Shown one piece after another: positions 1-8,753 of a stretch of 64,000 nt of DNA. The position numbers were made by a program, and so were the translations under genes. The first letter of the stretch is position 1; each line of letters opens with the position of its first letter. This DNA comes from Albidovulum sp. (GTDB taxonomy: Bacteria > Pseudomonadota > Alphaproteobacteria > Rhodobacterales > Rhodobacteraceae): assembly GCA_026989275.1 (NCBI GenBank), contig JALSJQ010000013.1, forward strand, positions 28,413 to 92,412. Direction: 5' to 3'. Under the pieces are notes generated by a model. That model was not told where the DNA came from. It did not search any database and worked only from the letters and a program-made list of their open reading frames with translations.

Positions 1-486
1 CCGGGCCTCGAGTTCGCTGATGCGGGCCTCGGCGCGGCGCACGGCGGTGCGGTCGGCGTCGAGCTGTGCGGGCGGCAGGTTGCCCTTCTCGACCAGACTC
101 AACGTGCGCCGGAGATTGCTGCGGGCCAGATCGAGCGCGGCGCGTGCCTGTTCGAGTTCGGCAGTGATCGCGCGGATTTCTTCGGCCCGCCCGCCGGCTT
201 CGAGCCGGTCGAGTTCGGCCCTGGCGGCGTTGGCCCTGGCAATGGCGGCCCTGAGCGCCGCGGTCTCATGGGTGTCGTCGAGCGTGAAGAGAAGATCGCC
301 CTTCTTCACATGCTCTCCTTCGGACACGTCGAGGGAGACGGTCCTGCGGGTGGCGATGGCCGAAACATGAACGAAATCGGCCTCGACATAGCCGTTGTAG
401 CGGCCGGGCAGGCCGGTTGGCCCGTAGGCGAAGAGGCTGGCTAACCAGGACAGCCATGTGAGGGCGAGCGCGGTGGTCGGGGGCAT
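1..486 (-). CDS. HlyD-family efflux adaptor, C-terminal part missing
   Basis: The gene runs off the left edge, so only the first 162 residues are visible. An N-terminal hydrophobic segment (residues 3-23) is followed by the half-motif of a biotinyl-lipoyl-like barrel (YVEADFVHVSA, then GEHVKKGDLLFTLDD) and a long Ala/Glu/Arg-rich coiled-coil hairpin from about residue 75. This order is that of periplasmic adaptors (HlyD/EmrA/YbhG type) linking an inner-membrane pump to an outer-membrane channel. The ATG at 484-486 has AAGGAG eight bases upstream. The pump partner would lie left of the window, so substrate and transporter class cannot be told. Confidence 0.85.
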   Translation of the reverse strand, partial: MPPTTALALTWLSWLASLFAYGPTGLPGRYNGYVEADFVHVSAIATRRTVSLDVSEGEHVKKGDLLFTLDDTHETAALRAAIARANAARAELDRLEAGGRAEEIRAITAELEQARAALDLARSNLRRTLSLVEKGNLPPAQLDADRTAVRRAEARISELEAR

Positions 487-641
487 GGCGGCTCCTTGCT
501 GATCGGGCGCTTCGGGAAGGTCACGACGATCCTTTCACTCCGCGCCGGACGGCGCAAGGGGCGGGAAAAGATGCCTTGCACGGGCGGGGCCGATGGCTAG
601 AGTGGCCGCGAGCGGGAGAACCCGGGCAGCAAGAGCGAGAG

Positions 642-1247
642 ATGACGACGACAGGTGCGATCGGCGAGACCGAAGACGGGCGGCAATCGCGGCCGGCGGG
701 GCTCCTGCGCCGACTGGCGGTGCCGGGACTTCTTGCGGTGATGGCGTTGCAGACCCTGGCGACGGCGTTCTTCTTCTATGATGTCATCGAGGACATGTTC
801 ACGCCGGGGCTCGGCTTCCACCTCGATCTTTCGGTGGTGATGGAGCTCGTGGCCACCCTGGTTCTCGTGATCGCCATCGCCATCGAGGTGGCGGTTCTGC
901 GATATCTTCTCGACGAGCGGGAGCGGATGCAGGACGCGCTTGCCATCGCCCGGGGCAAGCTGGCGGAGATTCTCGAGGCCGATTTCGCCCGCTGGGGGTT
1001 GACGGCGGCGGAGCGCGAAGTGGCCTGGCTCGCGATCAAGGGCTTCTCGATCGCCGAGATCGCCGAGATCCGCGGTGCGAAGGTCGGCACCGTCAAGGCC
1101 CAGCTCGGGGCGGTCTATCGCAAGGCAGGGGTGTCGCGACGGGCCGAGCTTCTCGGCTCGCTCGTGGAGGAGCTGCTCGACGGCGGGGTGATGCCGGGCG
1201 CGAGCGACATCAAGGCGCCGACCGGCAAGGCCGCCGGGGCCGGTTGA
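642..1247 (+). CDS. Membrane-tethered LuxR-type HTH regulator
   Basis: This 201-residue protein has two hydrophobic segments (about residues 27-47 and 62-80), a short coiled-coil linker, and a C-terminal LuxR/GerE helix-turn-helix (LTAAEREVAWLAIKGFSIAEIAE, then GTVKAQLGAVYRKAGV) at about residues 119-170. There is no receiver or autoinducer domain, so it probably senses something at or in the membrane. The architecture matches a small family I know from Rhodobacterales genomes; its targets are unknown. I start at 642 (MTTTG) rather than the in-frame 576 because the extra 22 residues are Arg/Trp-rich and do not fit the family, although the ribosome-binding site is weak. Confidence 0.8.
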   Translation: MTTTGAIGETEDGRQSRPAGLLRRLAVPGLLAVMALQTLATAFFFYDVIEDMFTPGLGFHLDLSVVMELVATLVLVIAIAIEVAVLRYLLDERERMQDALAIARGKLAEILEADFARWGLTAAEREVAWLAIKGFSIAEIAEIRGAKVGTVKAQLGAVYRKAGVSRRAELLGSLVEELLDGGVMPGASDIKAPTGKAAGAG

Positions 1248-1302
1248 ACCCTGCCCGCGGGCCCTTCCGCCTTTCTCCTTCCCCCCGACGGAATGCCGCG
1301 TC

Positions 1303-2118
1303 TCAGCCCCGCCAGCGCGGCTTGCGCTTCTCGAGAAAGGCGGCGATTCCCTCTTCGGTGTCGCGCCAGAGCATGTTCTCGACCATCACTTCCGAGGCAT
1401 GGGCGTAGGCCGCGGCCAGCGGCATCTCGAGCTGGGTGTAGAAGGTTTCCTTGCCGATCCGCACCGCCGGGTTGAGCTTGGCGGCGATGGTCTCGGCGAG
1501 GCTGCGGGCGGCGGCGGCAAGTTCCTCTTCGGGCACGACCCGGTTGACGAGGCCGATCTCGCGGGCCCGCGGCGCGGTGACGAATTCGCCCGTGGTCAGC
1601 ATTTCGAAGGCCTGCTTGCGCGGCACGTTGCGCGTGAGCGCCACCATCGGCGTCGAGCAGAACAGGCCGATATTGACGCCGTTCACGCCGAAGCACGTGG
1701 TTTCGGCCGCGACCGCCAGATCGCAGGAAGCGACGAGTTGGCAACCGGCGGCGGTGGCGATGCCGTGCACCTGGGCGATCACCGGCTGAGGCAGGCGCGG
1801 GATCGTCATCATCACCCGCGAGCATTTGGCGAAGAGGTCGCGGAAATAGTCGCGCCCGCCGTCGGGCGCCTGCCGGCCCGCGGTCATCTCCTTCAGATCG
1901 TGCCCCGCGCAGAAGGCACGCCCGGCCCCCCTGAGGATCACCACCCGCGCCTCGCGGTCGGTGCGCAGGCCGTCGAAGGCATCCTGCAGCGCGTCGAGGA
2001 GCGCATCCGACAGGGCGTTGAGCGCCTCGGGGCGGTTGAGGGTGAGGGTGACAATGCCCTTCTCGTCCCTTTCCTGCAGAAGGACGGGGGCGTCCGGGGC
2101 GGAAGCGTCGTCGGTCAT
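1303..2118 (-). CDS. Enoyl-CoA hydratase/isomerase family protein
   Basis: The 271-residue product is a complete crotonase-fold protein. It has the CoA-binding/oxyanion region (RVVILRGAGRAFCAGHDLKEM) and the second oxyanion loop (QVHGIATAAGCQLVASCDLA). Downstream come the NIGLFCSTP and AREIGLVNRVV segments of the hydratase/isomerase superfamily. The general role is addition, removal or isomerisation on acyl-CoA. The catalytic Glu pair of classical short-chain hydratases is not evident, so it may be an ECHDC3-like member of unknown substrate. The start at 2118 has AAGGA upstream. It is divergent from the thioesterase gene at 2190. Confidence 0.9.
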   Translation of the reverse strand: MTDDASAPDAPVLLQERDEKGIVTLTLNRPEALNALSDALLDALQDAFDGLRTDREARVVILRGAGRAFCAGHDLKEMTAGRQAPDGGRDYFRDLFAKCSRVMMTIPRLPQPVIAQVHGIATAAGCQLVASCDLAVAAETTCFGVNGVNIGLFCSTPMVALTRNVPRKQAFEMLTTGEFVTAPRAREIGLVNRVVPEEELAAAARSLAETIAAKLNPAVRIGKETFYTQLEMPLAAAYAHASEVMVENMLWRDTEEGIAAFLEKRKPRWRG

Positions 2119-2189
2119 CGTTACGTCATCCTTGCCTTTGTTGCAGCCGGGATGAAATCTATCACCCGGAGCGAGGGAGGGAAGCGAAA

Positions 2190-2639
2190 ATGACACCGGT
2201 GATGACCGAATCCGAGCTTGCTGCCTTCATGGCCCGCGAATACGGCGCCGTGGCCGATCGCTTCGTGGTCGAGAAGGTGGCGCCGGGCGCGCTCGATCTG
2301 CGCCTGAAGGTGGATCCGGTGCGGGATATCCGCCCCGGCGGCACGGTATCGGGGCCGGTGATGTTCACCCTGGCGGATGTGGCGGCCTATCTCGTGACCC
2401 TTGCCCATGTCGGCCCCGAGGCGCTGGCGGTGACGGTCAATGCCACGATCGACTTCATGCGCCGGCCGGCGCCGGTGGACATGGTGGCGAAGGCGCGTCT
2501 GCTCAAGCTCGGCCGCGCCCTGGCGGTTTCGGACATGCTGCTTCATTCGGTCGGTCACGAAAAGCCGGTGGCCCGGGCCTCCCTGACCTATTCCCTGCCG
2601 CCGCGGCGGGTGGCGGAAGGCGGCGCCGCCCCGGTCTGA
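2190..2639 (+). CDS. PaaI-family hotdog thioesterase
   Basis: This 149-residue protein carries the hotdog-fold signature IRPGGTVSGPVMFTLADVAAY, with the Asp of the long helix, followed by NATIDFMRRP. This is typical of the PaaI/4HBT acyl-CoA thioesterases, which hydrolyse acyl- or aryl-CoA esters in the cytosol. A strong GGAGGG lies before the ATG. It faces the enoyl-CoA hydratase gene across 71 bp. In related genomes this pair stands directly before rplM; here speE-speD intervene. The substrate is not predictable. Confidence 0.9.
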   Translation: MTPVMTESELAAFMAREYGAVADRFVVEKVAPGALDLRLKVDPVRDIRPGGTVSGPVMFTLADVAAYLVTLAHVGPEALAVTVNATIDFMRRPAPVDMVAKARLLKLGRALAVSDMLLHSVGHEKPVARASLTYSLPPRRVAEGGAAPV

Positions 2640-2737
2640 GGCCTCCTGCCCTCCGATGAGCGGAAGCGCCGTCTTCCGGGAGCCTCCGACGAGACTCCCC
2701 CCTGCCGCCCCTCGCCGTCTCTGTCGGCTTCACCCTG

Positions 2738-3646
2738 TCAGGGCATCAGCTTCCTGACATAGGCCGGCAGGGCGAAGGCGGCCTTGTGGACCTCGGGGGT
2801 ATAGTAGCGCGTCTCGATTCCGCTGGCGGCAAAGCGGGCGCGCAGAACGTCGAGCGGCACCGAGCGGGCCACCCCGTCCGTGCCCCAGCCGAATGCCATC
2901 GGCCCGCCGGCATATGTCGGGATGGTGGCGAGGTAGCAGCTCCAGTCGGTGAAAAGCCTCTTGAAGGCCCGCATGGTGCGCGTGAGTTCCTCGCCCTGCA
3001 GGAAGGGCACTCCGTTCTGGGTGACGAGGATGCCCCCTTCCTTCAGGCAGCGCCTGGCGTCGGCGTAGAAGCGTGCGGTGAAGAGCGCTTCGCCGGGGCC
3101 GATCGGGTCGGTGGAGTCGACGATGATGACGTCGAAGCGGCGCTCCGTCCCGGCCACGAAACGCGCCCCGTCGGCGATCACCAGATCGAGCCGCGGATCG
3201 TCGAACGCGCCCCGGGAGAGCCGCGGCAGATATTTCCGGGCGAAGGCGACGACCTCCGCGTCGATCTCGACCATCGTCACCCGCTCCACCGTCCGGTGGC
3301 GCAGCACCTCGCGGGCCATCCCCCCGTCGCCGCCGCCGATGACGAGCACTTCCGTCGCCGCGCCGTGGGCGAGGATCGGCACATGACTCATCATCTCGTG
3401 ATAGATGAATTCGTCGCCCTCGGTGGTCTGGATCACGTCGTCGAGGGTCAGCACCCGGCCGAAGGTCGGATTCTCGAACACGCGCAGGCGCTGGTGATCG
3501 GTGTTGCTGTCGTAGATCGGCTTCCCGACCCGGAGCGCCTGGCGAAAATCGTCATGCAGCGTCTCGACCGCCCAGCCGGGCATGAGGGCGAAACCGTCCT
3601 CCGCCGGGCGCTCCCGTTTCTTGTCCCGTTCCTTGTCATGCGACAT
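2738..3646 (-). CDS. speE: Polyamine aminopropyltransferase (spermidine synthase)
   Basis: The 302-residue product transfers the aminopropyl group of decarboxylated AdoMet to putrescine to give spermidine. Visible landmarks are the N-terminal beta domain (VFENPTFGRVLTLDDVIQTT), the DEFIYHEMMSH stretch, the dcSAM site VLVIGGGDGGMAREVLRH and MVEIDAEVV, and the catalytic loop VDSTDPIGPGEALF. The start at 3646 is preceded by GGGGAGGAG; an alternative 30 bases upstream lacks one. The gene begins inside the 3' end of speD (11-base overlap), so the two are translationally coupled. Confidence 0.95.
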   Translation of the reverse strand: MSHDKERDKKRERPAEDGFALMPGWAVETLHDDFRQALRVGKPIYDSNTDHQRLRVFENPTFGRVLTLDDVIQTTEGDEFIYHEMMSHVPILAHGAATEVLVIGGGDGGMAREVLRHRTVERVTMVEIDAEVVAFARKYLPRLSRGAFDDPRLDLVIADGARFVAGTERRFDVIIVDSTDPIGPGEALFTARFYADARRCLKEGGILVTQNGVPFLQGEELTRTMRAFKRLFTDWSCYLATIPTYAGGPMAFGWGTDGVARSVPLDVLRARFAASGIETRYYTPEVHKAAFALPAYVRKLMP

Positions 3647-4217
3647 GACGGCTCTCCTCCCCGGCTTTTCCGACAAGGGCGGCGGTCACGATCTCCTCGC
3701 CGCGATAGAGCGTCTGCACCTGCACCTTGTCGGTGGCGAAGATCCGCTCGAGCACCGGAACGGCCGCCTCGGGGCGGGCATCGCCGCACATGAAGACGTC
3801 GAAGGCGCCATAGCGGATCTCGGGCCAGGTATGGACCGAGATGTGGCTTTCGGCGAGCACGGCGACCCCCGAGACGCCTTGCGGCGAGAAGCGGTGCAGA
3901 TGGATGTGCAGGAGCGTGGCGCCCGCGGCCGCCACGATCTCGCGAAAGGCCGTCTCGATGCGCTCGGCATCGTCCAGCCCCGTGCCCTCCGCCACTTCGA
4001 TGATGAGGTGGGTGCCCGCATAGACGCGCCCGTCGCGGCGCACGAAATGATCGGCCCGGCCCGTATCGAAGAAGGCGGCAGCGCGTGAAACGGCAGCCGG
4101 GGCGCATGCCGCGTCCGGGCAGGGGGCCGCCGCCCGGGTTGCGGTTGCAGTCGGGTCTTCCGCATGGGCGCCGGTCTCCGGACCGATCCCCAGTTGGAAG
4201 AGGTTGGCGTCGTTCAT
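3636..4217 (-). CDS. speD: S-adenosylmethionine decarboxylase proenzyme
   Basis: The 193-residue product supplies decarboxylated AdoMet to SpeE. It is the short prokaryotic type: YAGTHLIIEV, then AESHISVHTWPE, where chain cleavage between Glu123 and Ser124 would create the pyruvoyl group, then the active-site Cys in FMCGDA. Bacillus/Thermotoga homologues are about 125-130 residues long. Here about 55 extra residues (Ala/Thr/Pro/Cys-rich, residues 1-55) precede the core, so the mature beta chain would be unusually long. The ATG at 4217 has GGAGGG in front. It is first in the speD-speE operon. Confidence 0.95.
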   Translation of the reverse strand: MNDANLFQLGIGPETGAHAEDPTATATRAAAPCPDAACAPAAVSRAAAFFDTGRADHFVRRDGRVYAGTHLIIEVAEGTGLDDAERIETAFREIVAAAGATLLHIHLHRFSPQGVSGVAVLAESHISVHTWPEIRYGAFDVFMCGDARPEAAVPVLERIFATDKVQVQTLYRGEEIVTAALVGKAGEESRHVA

Positions 4218-4671
4218 GGCACAACCCTCCATACCAGCAGATGAATCCAGAGGTTCCTTAGCGCCCCCCCGCGGCGACGGGGTTGGGATCGGTCCCTCGT
4301 GCGGGCGGCCAGATAGGGCCTTGCCGGTGGGGATGCAAGAGGGACATCCTTCCGTCACGAGGAGCGGGTTTGCGGTCGGGAAAGAGGGGGAGTGGTTAGG
4401 GTAAAATAGAACGCCATACTGCAACGGATTGAATTTGAACGGATATGCTGCGATGCGCCTGAAAATTTCGGCTTGACCTGGCCGTGGAAACCGCTAAAGA
4501 GCGCAGCCGAGGCGGCTTCGGCCGCCACATCTCTTTCGGCACCGGGCCGGGCGAATCGCCGCAGGGACGGCCGCATCGCCCCGAAAGGGGAGCGGGGCCT
4601 GCCCGGCCGGCGGGCGCGTCCGCCCCGGTTGCCAGGGAGCCATGCAACCCACATCGCCACAGGGTGACAGG
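4218..4671. other. 454-bp divergent spacer, speD / rplM
   Basis: No credible gene lies here. The section next to speD (4218-4400) is G+C-rich. A lower-G+C patch at about 4390-4475 probably holds the speD promoter on the minus strand, although I cannot place convincing -35/-10 boxes. The right half contains the rplM promoter described separately, followed by an unusually long untranslated leader of about 165 nt. Confidence 0.6.
4473..4500 (+). promoter_or_regulatory. Predicted housekeeping promoter for rplM-rpsI
   Basis: TTGACC at 4473-4478, preceded by GC to give the CTTGAC form common in alphaproteobacteria, is separated by 16 bp from TAAAGA at 4495-4500. It lies just right of a locally A+T-rich patch and points at rplM. 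Transcription would start near 4507. Confidence 0.55.
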
Positions 4672-5136
4672 ATGAAAACCTACAGCATCAAGCCCGACGA
4701 GATCGAGAAGAAATGGGTGGTGATCGATGCCGAAGGCGTCGTTCTCGGCCGTCTCGCCTCGATCATCGCCACCCGGCTGCGCGGCAAGCACAAGCCGGAA
4801 TTCACGCCCCACATGGACATGGGCGACAACGTGATCGTCATCAATGCCGACAAGGTCCAGCTGAGCGGCCGCAAGCGCGACGAGAAGGTCTACTACTGGC
4901 ACACCGGCTATCCGGGCGGCATCAAGAGCCGCACCGCCCGCCAGATCCTCGAGGGCAAGAACCCCGAGCGGCTGGTCTATCTCGCCGTCAAGCGCATGCT
5001 GCCGGGCGGGCCGCTCTCGCGCAGGCAGCTGACCCATCTGCGCATCTATGCCGGGCCCGAGCATCCCCACGAGGCCCAGAAGCCCGAAGTGCTGGATGTG
5101 AAGTCGATGAACCGCAAGAATACCCGGAGCGCGTGA
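4672..5136 (+). CDS. rplM: 50S ribosomal protein L13
   Basis: The 154-residue product is an early-assembly protein of the large subunit. Family landmarks are present throughout: [44 protein letters not shown] and the VKRMLPGG segment. The start at 4672 (MKTYSIKP) is the family start. It is followed one base later by rpsI, the classic L13-S9 pair. Confidence 0.98.
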   Translation: MKTYSIKPDEIEKKWVVIDAEGVVLGRLASIIATRLRGKHKPEFTPHMDMGDNVIVINADKVQLSGRKRDEKVYYWHTGYPGGIKSRTARQILEGKNPERLVYLAVKRMLPGGPLSRRQLTHLRIYAGPEHPHEAQKPEVLDVKSMNRKNTRSA

Positions 5137-5137
5137 G

Positions 5138-5638
5138 ATGAGCGACGAAATCAGGACACTCGACGATCTTCAGGCCGCCATGGGCGGCGAGGCCGGGAGC
5201 GCGACGAGCGAGGCCGCCGCGGCGCCGCAGCGCGAGCCGGTGCGTGACGAGCTGGGCCGCTCCTACGCCAAGGGCGGCCGCAAGAACGCCACGGCGCGGG
5301 TCTGGGTCAAGCCGGGTTCGGGCCGGATCACCGTCAACGGCAAGCCGATGGAAAAGTATTTCGCCCGTCCGGTGCTGCAGATGATCCTGCGCCAGCCCTT
5401 CGAGGTGGCCGGGGTCGAAGGCCAGTTCGACGTCTATGCCACCGTGAAGGGCGGCGGCCTCTCCGGTCAGGCCGGCGCGGTGCGCCACGGCATCGCCCGT
5501 GCGCTTCAGCTCTATGATCCGGCGCTGCGGCCGCCGCTGAAGAAGGCCGGCTTCCTCACCCGCGACGCCCGCGTCGTCGAGCGGAAGAAATACGGCAAGC
5601 GCAAGGCCCGCCGCTCCTTCCAGTTCTCGAAGCGCTGA
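5138..5638 (+). CDS. rpsI: 30S ribosomal protein S9
   Basis: This 166-residue protein has the S9 core from residue 40 ([19 protein letters not shown]), [20 protein letters not shown] and the basic tail [17 protein letters not shown], whose final Lys-Arg reaches the P-site tRNA. An acidic, Ala-rich extension of about 38 residues precedes the core; such extensions occur in alphaproteobacterial S9. It is co-transcribed with rplM and followed by a terminator hairpin. Confidence 0.97.
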   Translation: MSDEIRTLDDLQAAMGGEAGSATSEAAAAPQREPVRDELGRSYAKGGRKNATARVWVKPGSGRITVNGKPMEKYFARPVLQMILRQPFEVAGVEGQFDVYATVKGGGLSGQAGAVRHGIARALQLYDPALRPPLKKAGFLTRDARVVERKKYGKRKARRSFQFSKR

Positions 5639-5690
5639 GCCGGGGCTTCGGCCCTCCCGGCGGCCTGCCGGAATGTCATGCTTCGGTGCG

Positions 5691-5716
5691 AAGGGGCCGC
5701 TTCGGCGGCCCTTTCC
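5691..5716 (+). terminator. Terminator of rplM-rpsI
   Basis: A ten-base-pair stem (AAGGGGCCGC, loop TTCG, GCGGCCCTTT, one G-T pair) is followed by a pyrimidine run, CCGCTTTT. It lies 53 bp after rpsI and fits an intrinsic terminator. Confidence 0.8.
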
Positions 5717-5742
5717 GCTTTTCCGCCTGCGCCGGCCGTCTC

Positions 5743-5767
5743 CCGCAGGTGGCGGTGCGTCCTGCGG
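5743..5767. repeat. Small palindromic intergenic element, copy 1
   Basis: CCGCAGG and CCTGCGG form perfect 7-bp arms around an 11-base centre. A near-copy of all 25 bases stands at 31722-31746 between eno and ychF. The element lies between the rpsI terminator and murI. Its function is unknown. Confidence 0.5.
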
Positions 5768-5833
5768 CCGATGGACTTTTCGTCTGCCTGCGCCTAATGG
5801 GATCCGGCGGGCGGGCTGGTCGAGGAGGAGAGA

Positions 5834-6646
5834 ATGGCGGTCGGCATCTTCGATTCGGGACTGGGCGGGCTCACGGTGCTGCAGGCCGTCGAGAAGCGCC
5901 TGCCCGATCTGCCCTTCGTCTATTACGGCGACAACGCCCATGCGCCCTACGGCGTGCGCGATGCCGACGACATCTACACCCTCACCTGCAAGGGTGTTTC
6001 GCGGCTGTTCGACGAGGGGTGCGATCTCGTCATCCTCGCCTGCAACACCGCCTCGGCGGCAGCCTTGCGGCGCATGCAGGAGGAATGGGTGCCGGAGGGC
6101 AAGCGCGTGCTGGGCGTCTTCGTCCCCCTGATCGAGGCGCTGACCGAGCGCAAGTGGGGGGACCGGTCGCCGCCGCGGGAAGTGGCGGTCAAGCATGTCG
6201 CGCTCTTCGCCACGCCGGCGACCGTGGCCTCGCGGGCCTTCCAGCGCGAGCTGGCCTACCGAGCGATCGGCGTCGATGTCGAGGCCCAGCCCTGTGGCGG
6301 GGTGGTCGATGCGATCGAGATGGGCGACATGATCCTCGCCGAGGCGCTGGTGCGCTCCCATGTCGAATCGCTCCTGCGGCGAATGCCGATCCCCGATGCC
6401 GCCGTGCTCGGCTGCACCCATTACCCGATCGTCGAGAACGTGTTCCGCGATGCGCTCGGTGCCGATGTCCGGGTGTTTTCCCAGCCGACGATCGTTGCCG
6501 ACAGCCTTGCCGACTACCTGCACCGGCATCCCGGCCTCGTCGGTACCGGCCGCGAGAGCCGCTTCCTGACCACGGGAGAGCCGCGGGCCGTCTCCAACAA
6601 GGCGACCCTCTTCATGCGTCGGCCGGTTCCGTTCGAGAAGGCCTGA
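5834..6646 (+). CDS. murI: Glutamate racemase
   Basis: The 270-residue cytosolic enzyme interconverts L- and D-glutamate, supplying D-Glu for peptidoglycan. The cofactor-independent two-base catalytic set is complete: [10 protein letters not shown] (Asp7, Ser8), [12 protein letters not shown], the first cysteine in LACNTAS (Cys70) and the second in LGCTHYP (Cys194). GAGGAGGAGA precedes the ATG. It stands alone, with its own spacer after the L13-S9 terminator. Confidence 0.97.
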   Translation: MAVGIFDSGLGGLTVLQAVEKRLPDLPFVYYGDNAHAPYGVRDADDIYTLTCKGVSRLFDEGCDLVILACNTASAAALRRMQEEWVPEGKRVLGVFVPLIEALTERKWGDRSPPREVAVKHVALFATPATVASRAFQRELAYRAIGVDVEAQPCGGVVDAIEMGDMILAEALVRSHVESLLRRMPIPDAAVLGCTHYPIVENVFRDALGADVRVFSQPTIVADSLADYLHRHPGLVGTGRESRFLTTGEPRAVSNKATLFMRRPVPFEKA

Positions 6647-6746
6647 CCCCGCAGGCAGGATCGGGCGGAGCAATGATTGCCCATTGACCGACGCTGCGGG
6701 CCGTGCCCACCATGCACATCATGTATGTCGCGCACGGATATCCGGC

Positions 6747-8687
6747 ATGAGAAACTTCAGCCGGATAGGAATTTTGACGGTATCACCGGCCGCTCTTGCA
6801 CTCGTCCTTGCGGCCGGGCCGCTCGTGAGGTGCAAGCTCGCAGCTGCCGTCATTGCCACATGTCTTGTCGCCATGCCCCTGTGGATTCATTTCTCGGTGC
6901 TCGGACATGCGCGGCAGATGCTGAAACGCGAGGCGCTGGCGGAAGGAGGCGTGTTGCATGGCTTCTTCCGGGGCAGCTTCTGGCGTAACCTGGCCGCTTT
7001 TTTCTTCGCAATGTTATTGGCGGTCAACCTTTTCTTTCTCTTCCTCGGCATCGGCTGGATCAACGCCGGTCTGCTGCTCGGGGTGGCGCTCGTGGCAGGT
7101 CGGGTTTTCCTGCCTCTCCTGAGATATCCTCTGGAACGCGAGGTGAAGCCCGATTTCGCTCCGATATGGACGGGGCGCCTGCCGCGGGGGCTTGTCGCCG
7201 CCGTCCTGGCCATCTCGACCTTGATCATGGCTGGGCCCGGGCTGCCTGGAATTGCACCGGCCGCTCAGGGCGAGGCCGGAAGCGCTCTCATCGGCTGGCT
7301 TTTGGCGCTCAAGGAGCTGAAGGAGGGTTGGGAAAGCGATATCTTCTCATGGCTCGGGAAGCTGGCCTGGCCGGTCGTCCTGCTCTCGTATTTCGGGATG
7401 TGGCTTGCCCTGCTGATGATGGCGGAAACCCTCACGATGCCGCCTCGGGAGTTCGGCCGGGTTTTCGCCAGGGCGGTTCGCGACGGGGAAGCCTACCAGC
7501 GGGATCCGGGGGGCGCTTTCTGGTTCGCCTTTGTCGTGGTCATCATTACCGGGCCGTTTCTGGCTTTCGTGGGGCAGCTCGAATCATGGGCGACCGAGCT
7601 GGAAAATCGCTTCCAGGTGCGGGACAGAATCCGTCAGCTGCGCGCTCCTCGGACCACGGAGCTGTCGTCGCTGCCCTTGGAGATTCCGGTGACCCTTCCC
7701 GAGGAAGGGCAAGTGGGGCGTGTCCCTTCTCCTTCCGGACAGGCGAGCAGGAGACAATCGCTCCAGCCGCGTTTCGTCGAGGAAGGCACGCGGGGCGGCA
7801 CATATTACGAGCCGGGAACGAGACGGGAATCTGCCAAGGCAGAGAAAGCCTGCATGAAAGACGCCATGGAGCGGGTGAAGCGGGAAATACCGTCCATTGC
7901 GGAGGACGAGTTCCGGCGGATGCAGAGCGGTGTGGAGAGCTTTCTCGACTGGTATTACAGCCTTGGTGGAGAATACGGGCGGCTGAAGGAATTGATTCTG
8001 GGCGATTTCCCGAGTTACATGCAGGGAAAGTTCGAGGAGCATCTTCGGCTGGCGGATGCCAGCAGGCGGCTTGTTGACAGGATCACGGCGCTGGAGAAGA
8101 GCGAAAGGGAGCGATGCCTGAAGGGCCGATTGGCGTCCGTTCTCGATTCCCGGCGGATCGGGGAACTGCCGGCGGGGAAGCGGATCGTGGTGGCTGCCAG
8201 GATCGATGACGACATGGATTCTGTCCTTCGGGTTGCCGCGCGCAAGACGACCCCGTCGGTCGGCCGGGAGCTCGGCCGGATGGGAGGTGTGGCCGGTGCC
8301 GGAATCCTCGGAGCAATCCTCATGAAGAAACTTATCGCCAAGGGAACGCTCAAGCTCGCCGCCAAAGCTGCAGCCAAGGCGCTTGCCTCGAAGGGGGCGA
8401 GTTCATTGGCGGGAGGTGGCGTTGGCGCCCTGGTCGGAGGAGTGATCGGTTCGATCATCCCCGGTCCAGGAACCGCAGTCGGCGCAACCATCGGCGGCCT
8501 TGTCGCGGGAGTCGGCACGTCGATCGTGGGGGACAAGATCTTCCTCGAGATGGACGAATATTTCTCCCGCGACGAAATGCGCGCACAGCTGCTCGAGACG
8601 CTTGCGGAGGCCCGATCCCAACTGGTGCAACAGCTGCAGGGCAGTCTTGCCGCCGCAAGTGTCGGGCTTGCATATCCGGGCGATTGA
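6747..8687 (+). CDS. Unrecognised 646-residue membrane protein with glycine-zipper tail
   Basis: I do not recognise the family. About six to seven hydrophobic segments occupy the first 260 residues. A charged, mostly helical region of about 270 residues follows, with two cysteines, KACMKDAMERVK and SERERCLKGR. The C-terminal 120 residues open with a GxxxG-rich hydrophobic block (GGVGALVGGVIGSIIPG, then GATIGGLVAGVG) and end in an amphipathic helix (FLEMDEYFSRDEMRAQLLETL). The stretch is visibly lower in G+C than its neighbours and uses more A/T-ending codons, which suggests transfer. I start at ATG 6747 because the hydrophobic leader begins there; an in-frame TTG lies at 6684. It stands alone between murI and argC. 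Such tails insert in or span membranes, so a membrane-remodelling or pore-related role is possible but unproven. Confidence 0.8.
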   Translation: MRNFSRIGILTVSPAALALVLAAGPLVRCKLAAAVIATCLVAMPLWIHFSVLGHARQMLKREALAEGGVLHGFFRGSFWRNLAAFFFAMLLAVNLFFLFLGIGWINAGLLLGVALVAGRVFLPLLRYPLEREVKPDFAPIWTGRLPRGLVAAVLAISTLIMAGPGLPGIAPAAQGEAGSALIGWLLALKELKEGWESDIFSWLGKLAWPVVLLSYFGMWLALLMMAETLTMPPREFGRVFARAVRDGEAYQRDPGGAFWFAFVVVIITGPFLAFVGQLESWATELENRFQVRDRIRQLRAPRTTELSSLPLEIPVTLPEEGQVGRVPSPSGQASRRQSLQPRFVEEGTRGGTYYEPGTRRESAKAEKACMKDAMERVKREIPSIAEDEFRRMQSGVESFLDWYYSLGGEYGRLKELILGDFPSYMQGKFEEHLRLADASRRLVDRITALEKSERERCLKGRLASVLDSRRIGELPAGKRIVVAARIDDDMDSVLRVAARKTTPSVGRELGRMGGVAGAGILGAILMKKLIAKGTLKLAAKAAAKALASKGASSLAGGGVGALVGGVIGSIIPGPGTAVGATIGGLVAGVGTSIVGDKIFLEMDEYFSRDEMRAQLLETLAEARSQLVQQLQGSLAAASVGLAYPGD

Positions 8688-8753
8688 TCTGCAGGACGGA
8701 ACGCGCTAACCGGCACGGGGCCTTTCAGGCCACAAACGGTTCGGGAGAAGCGC

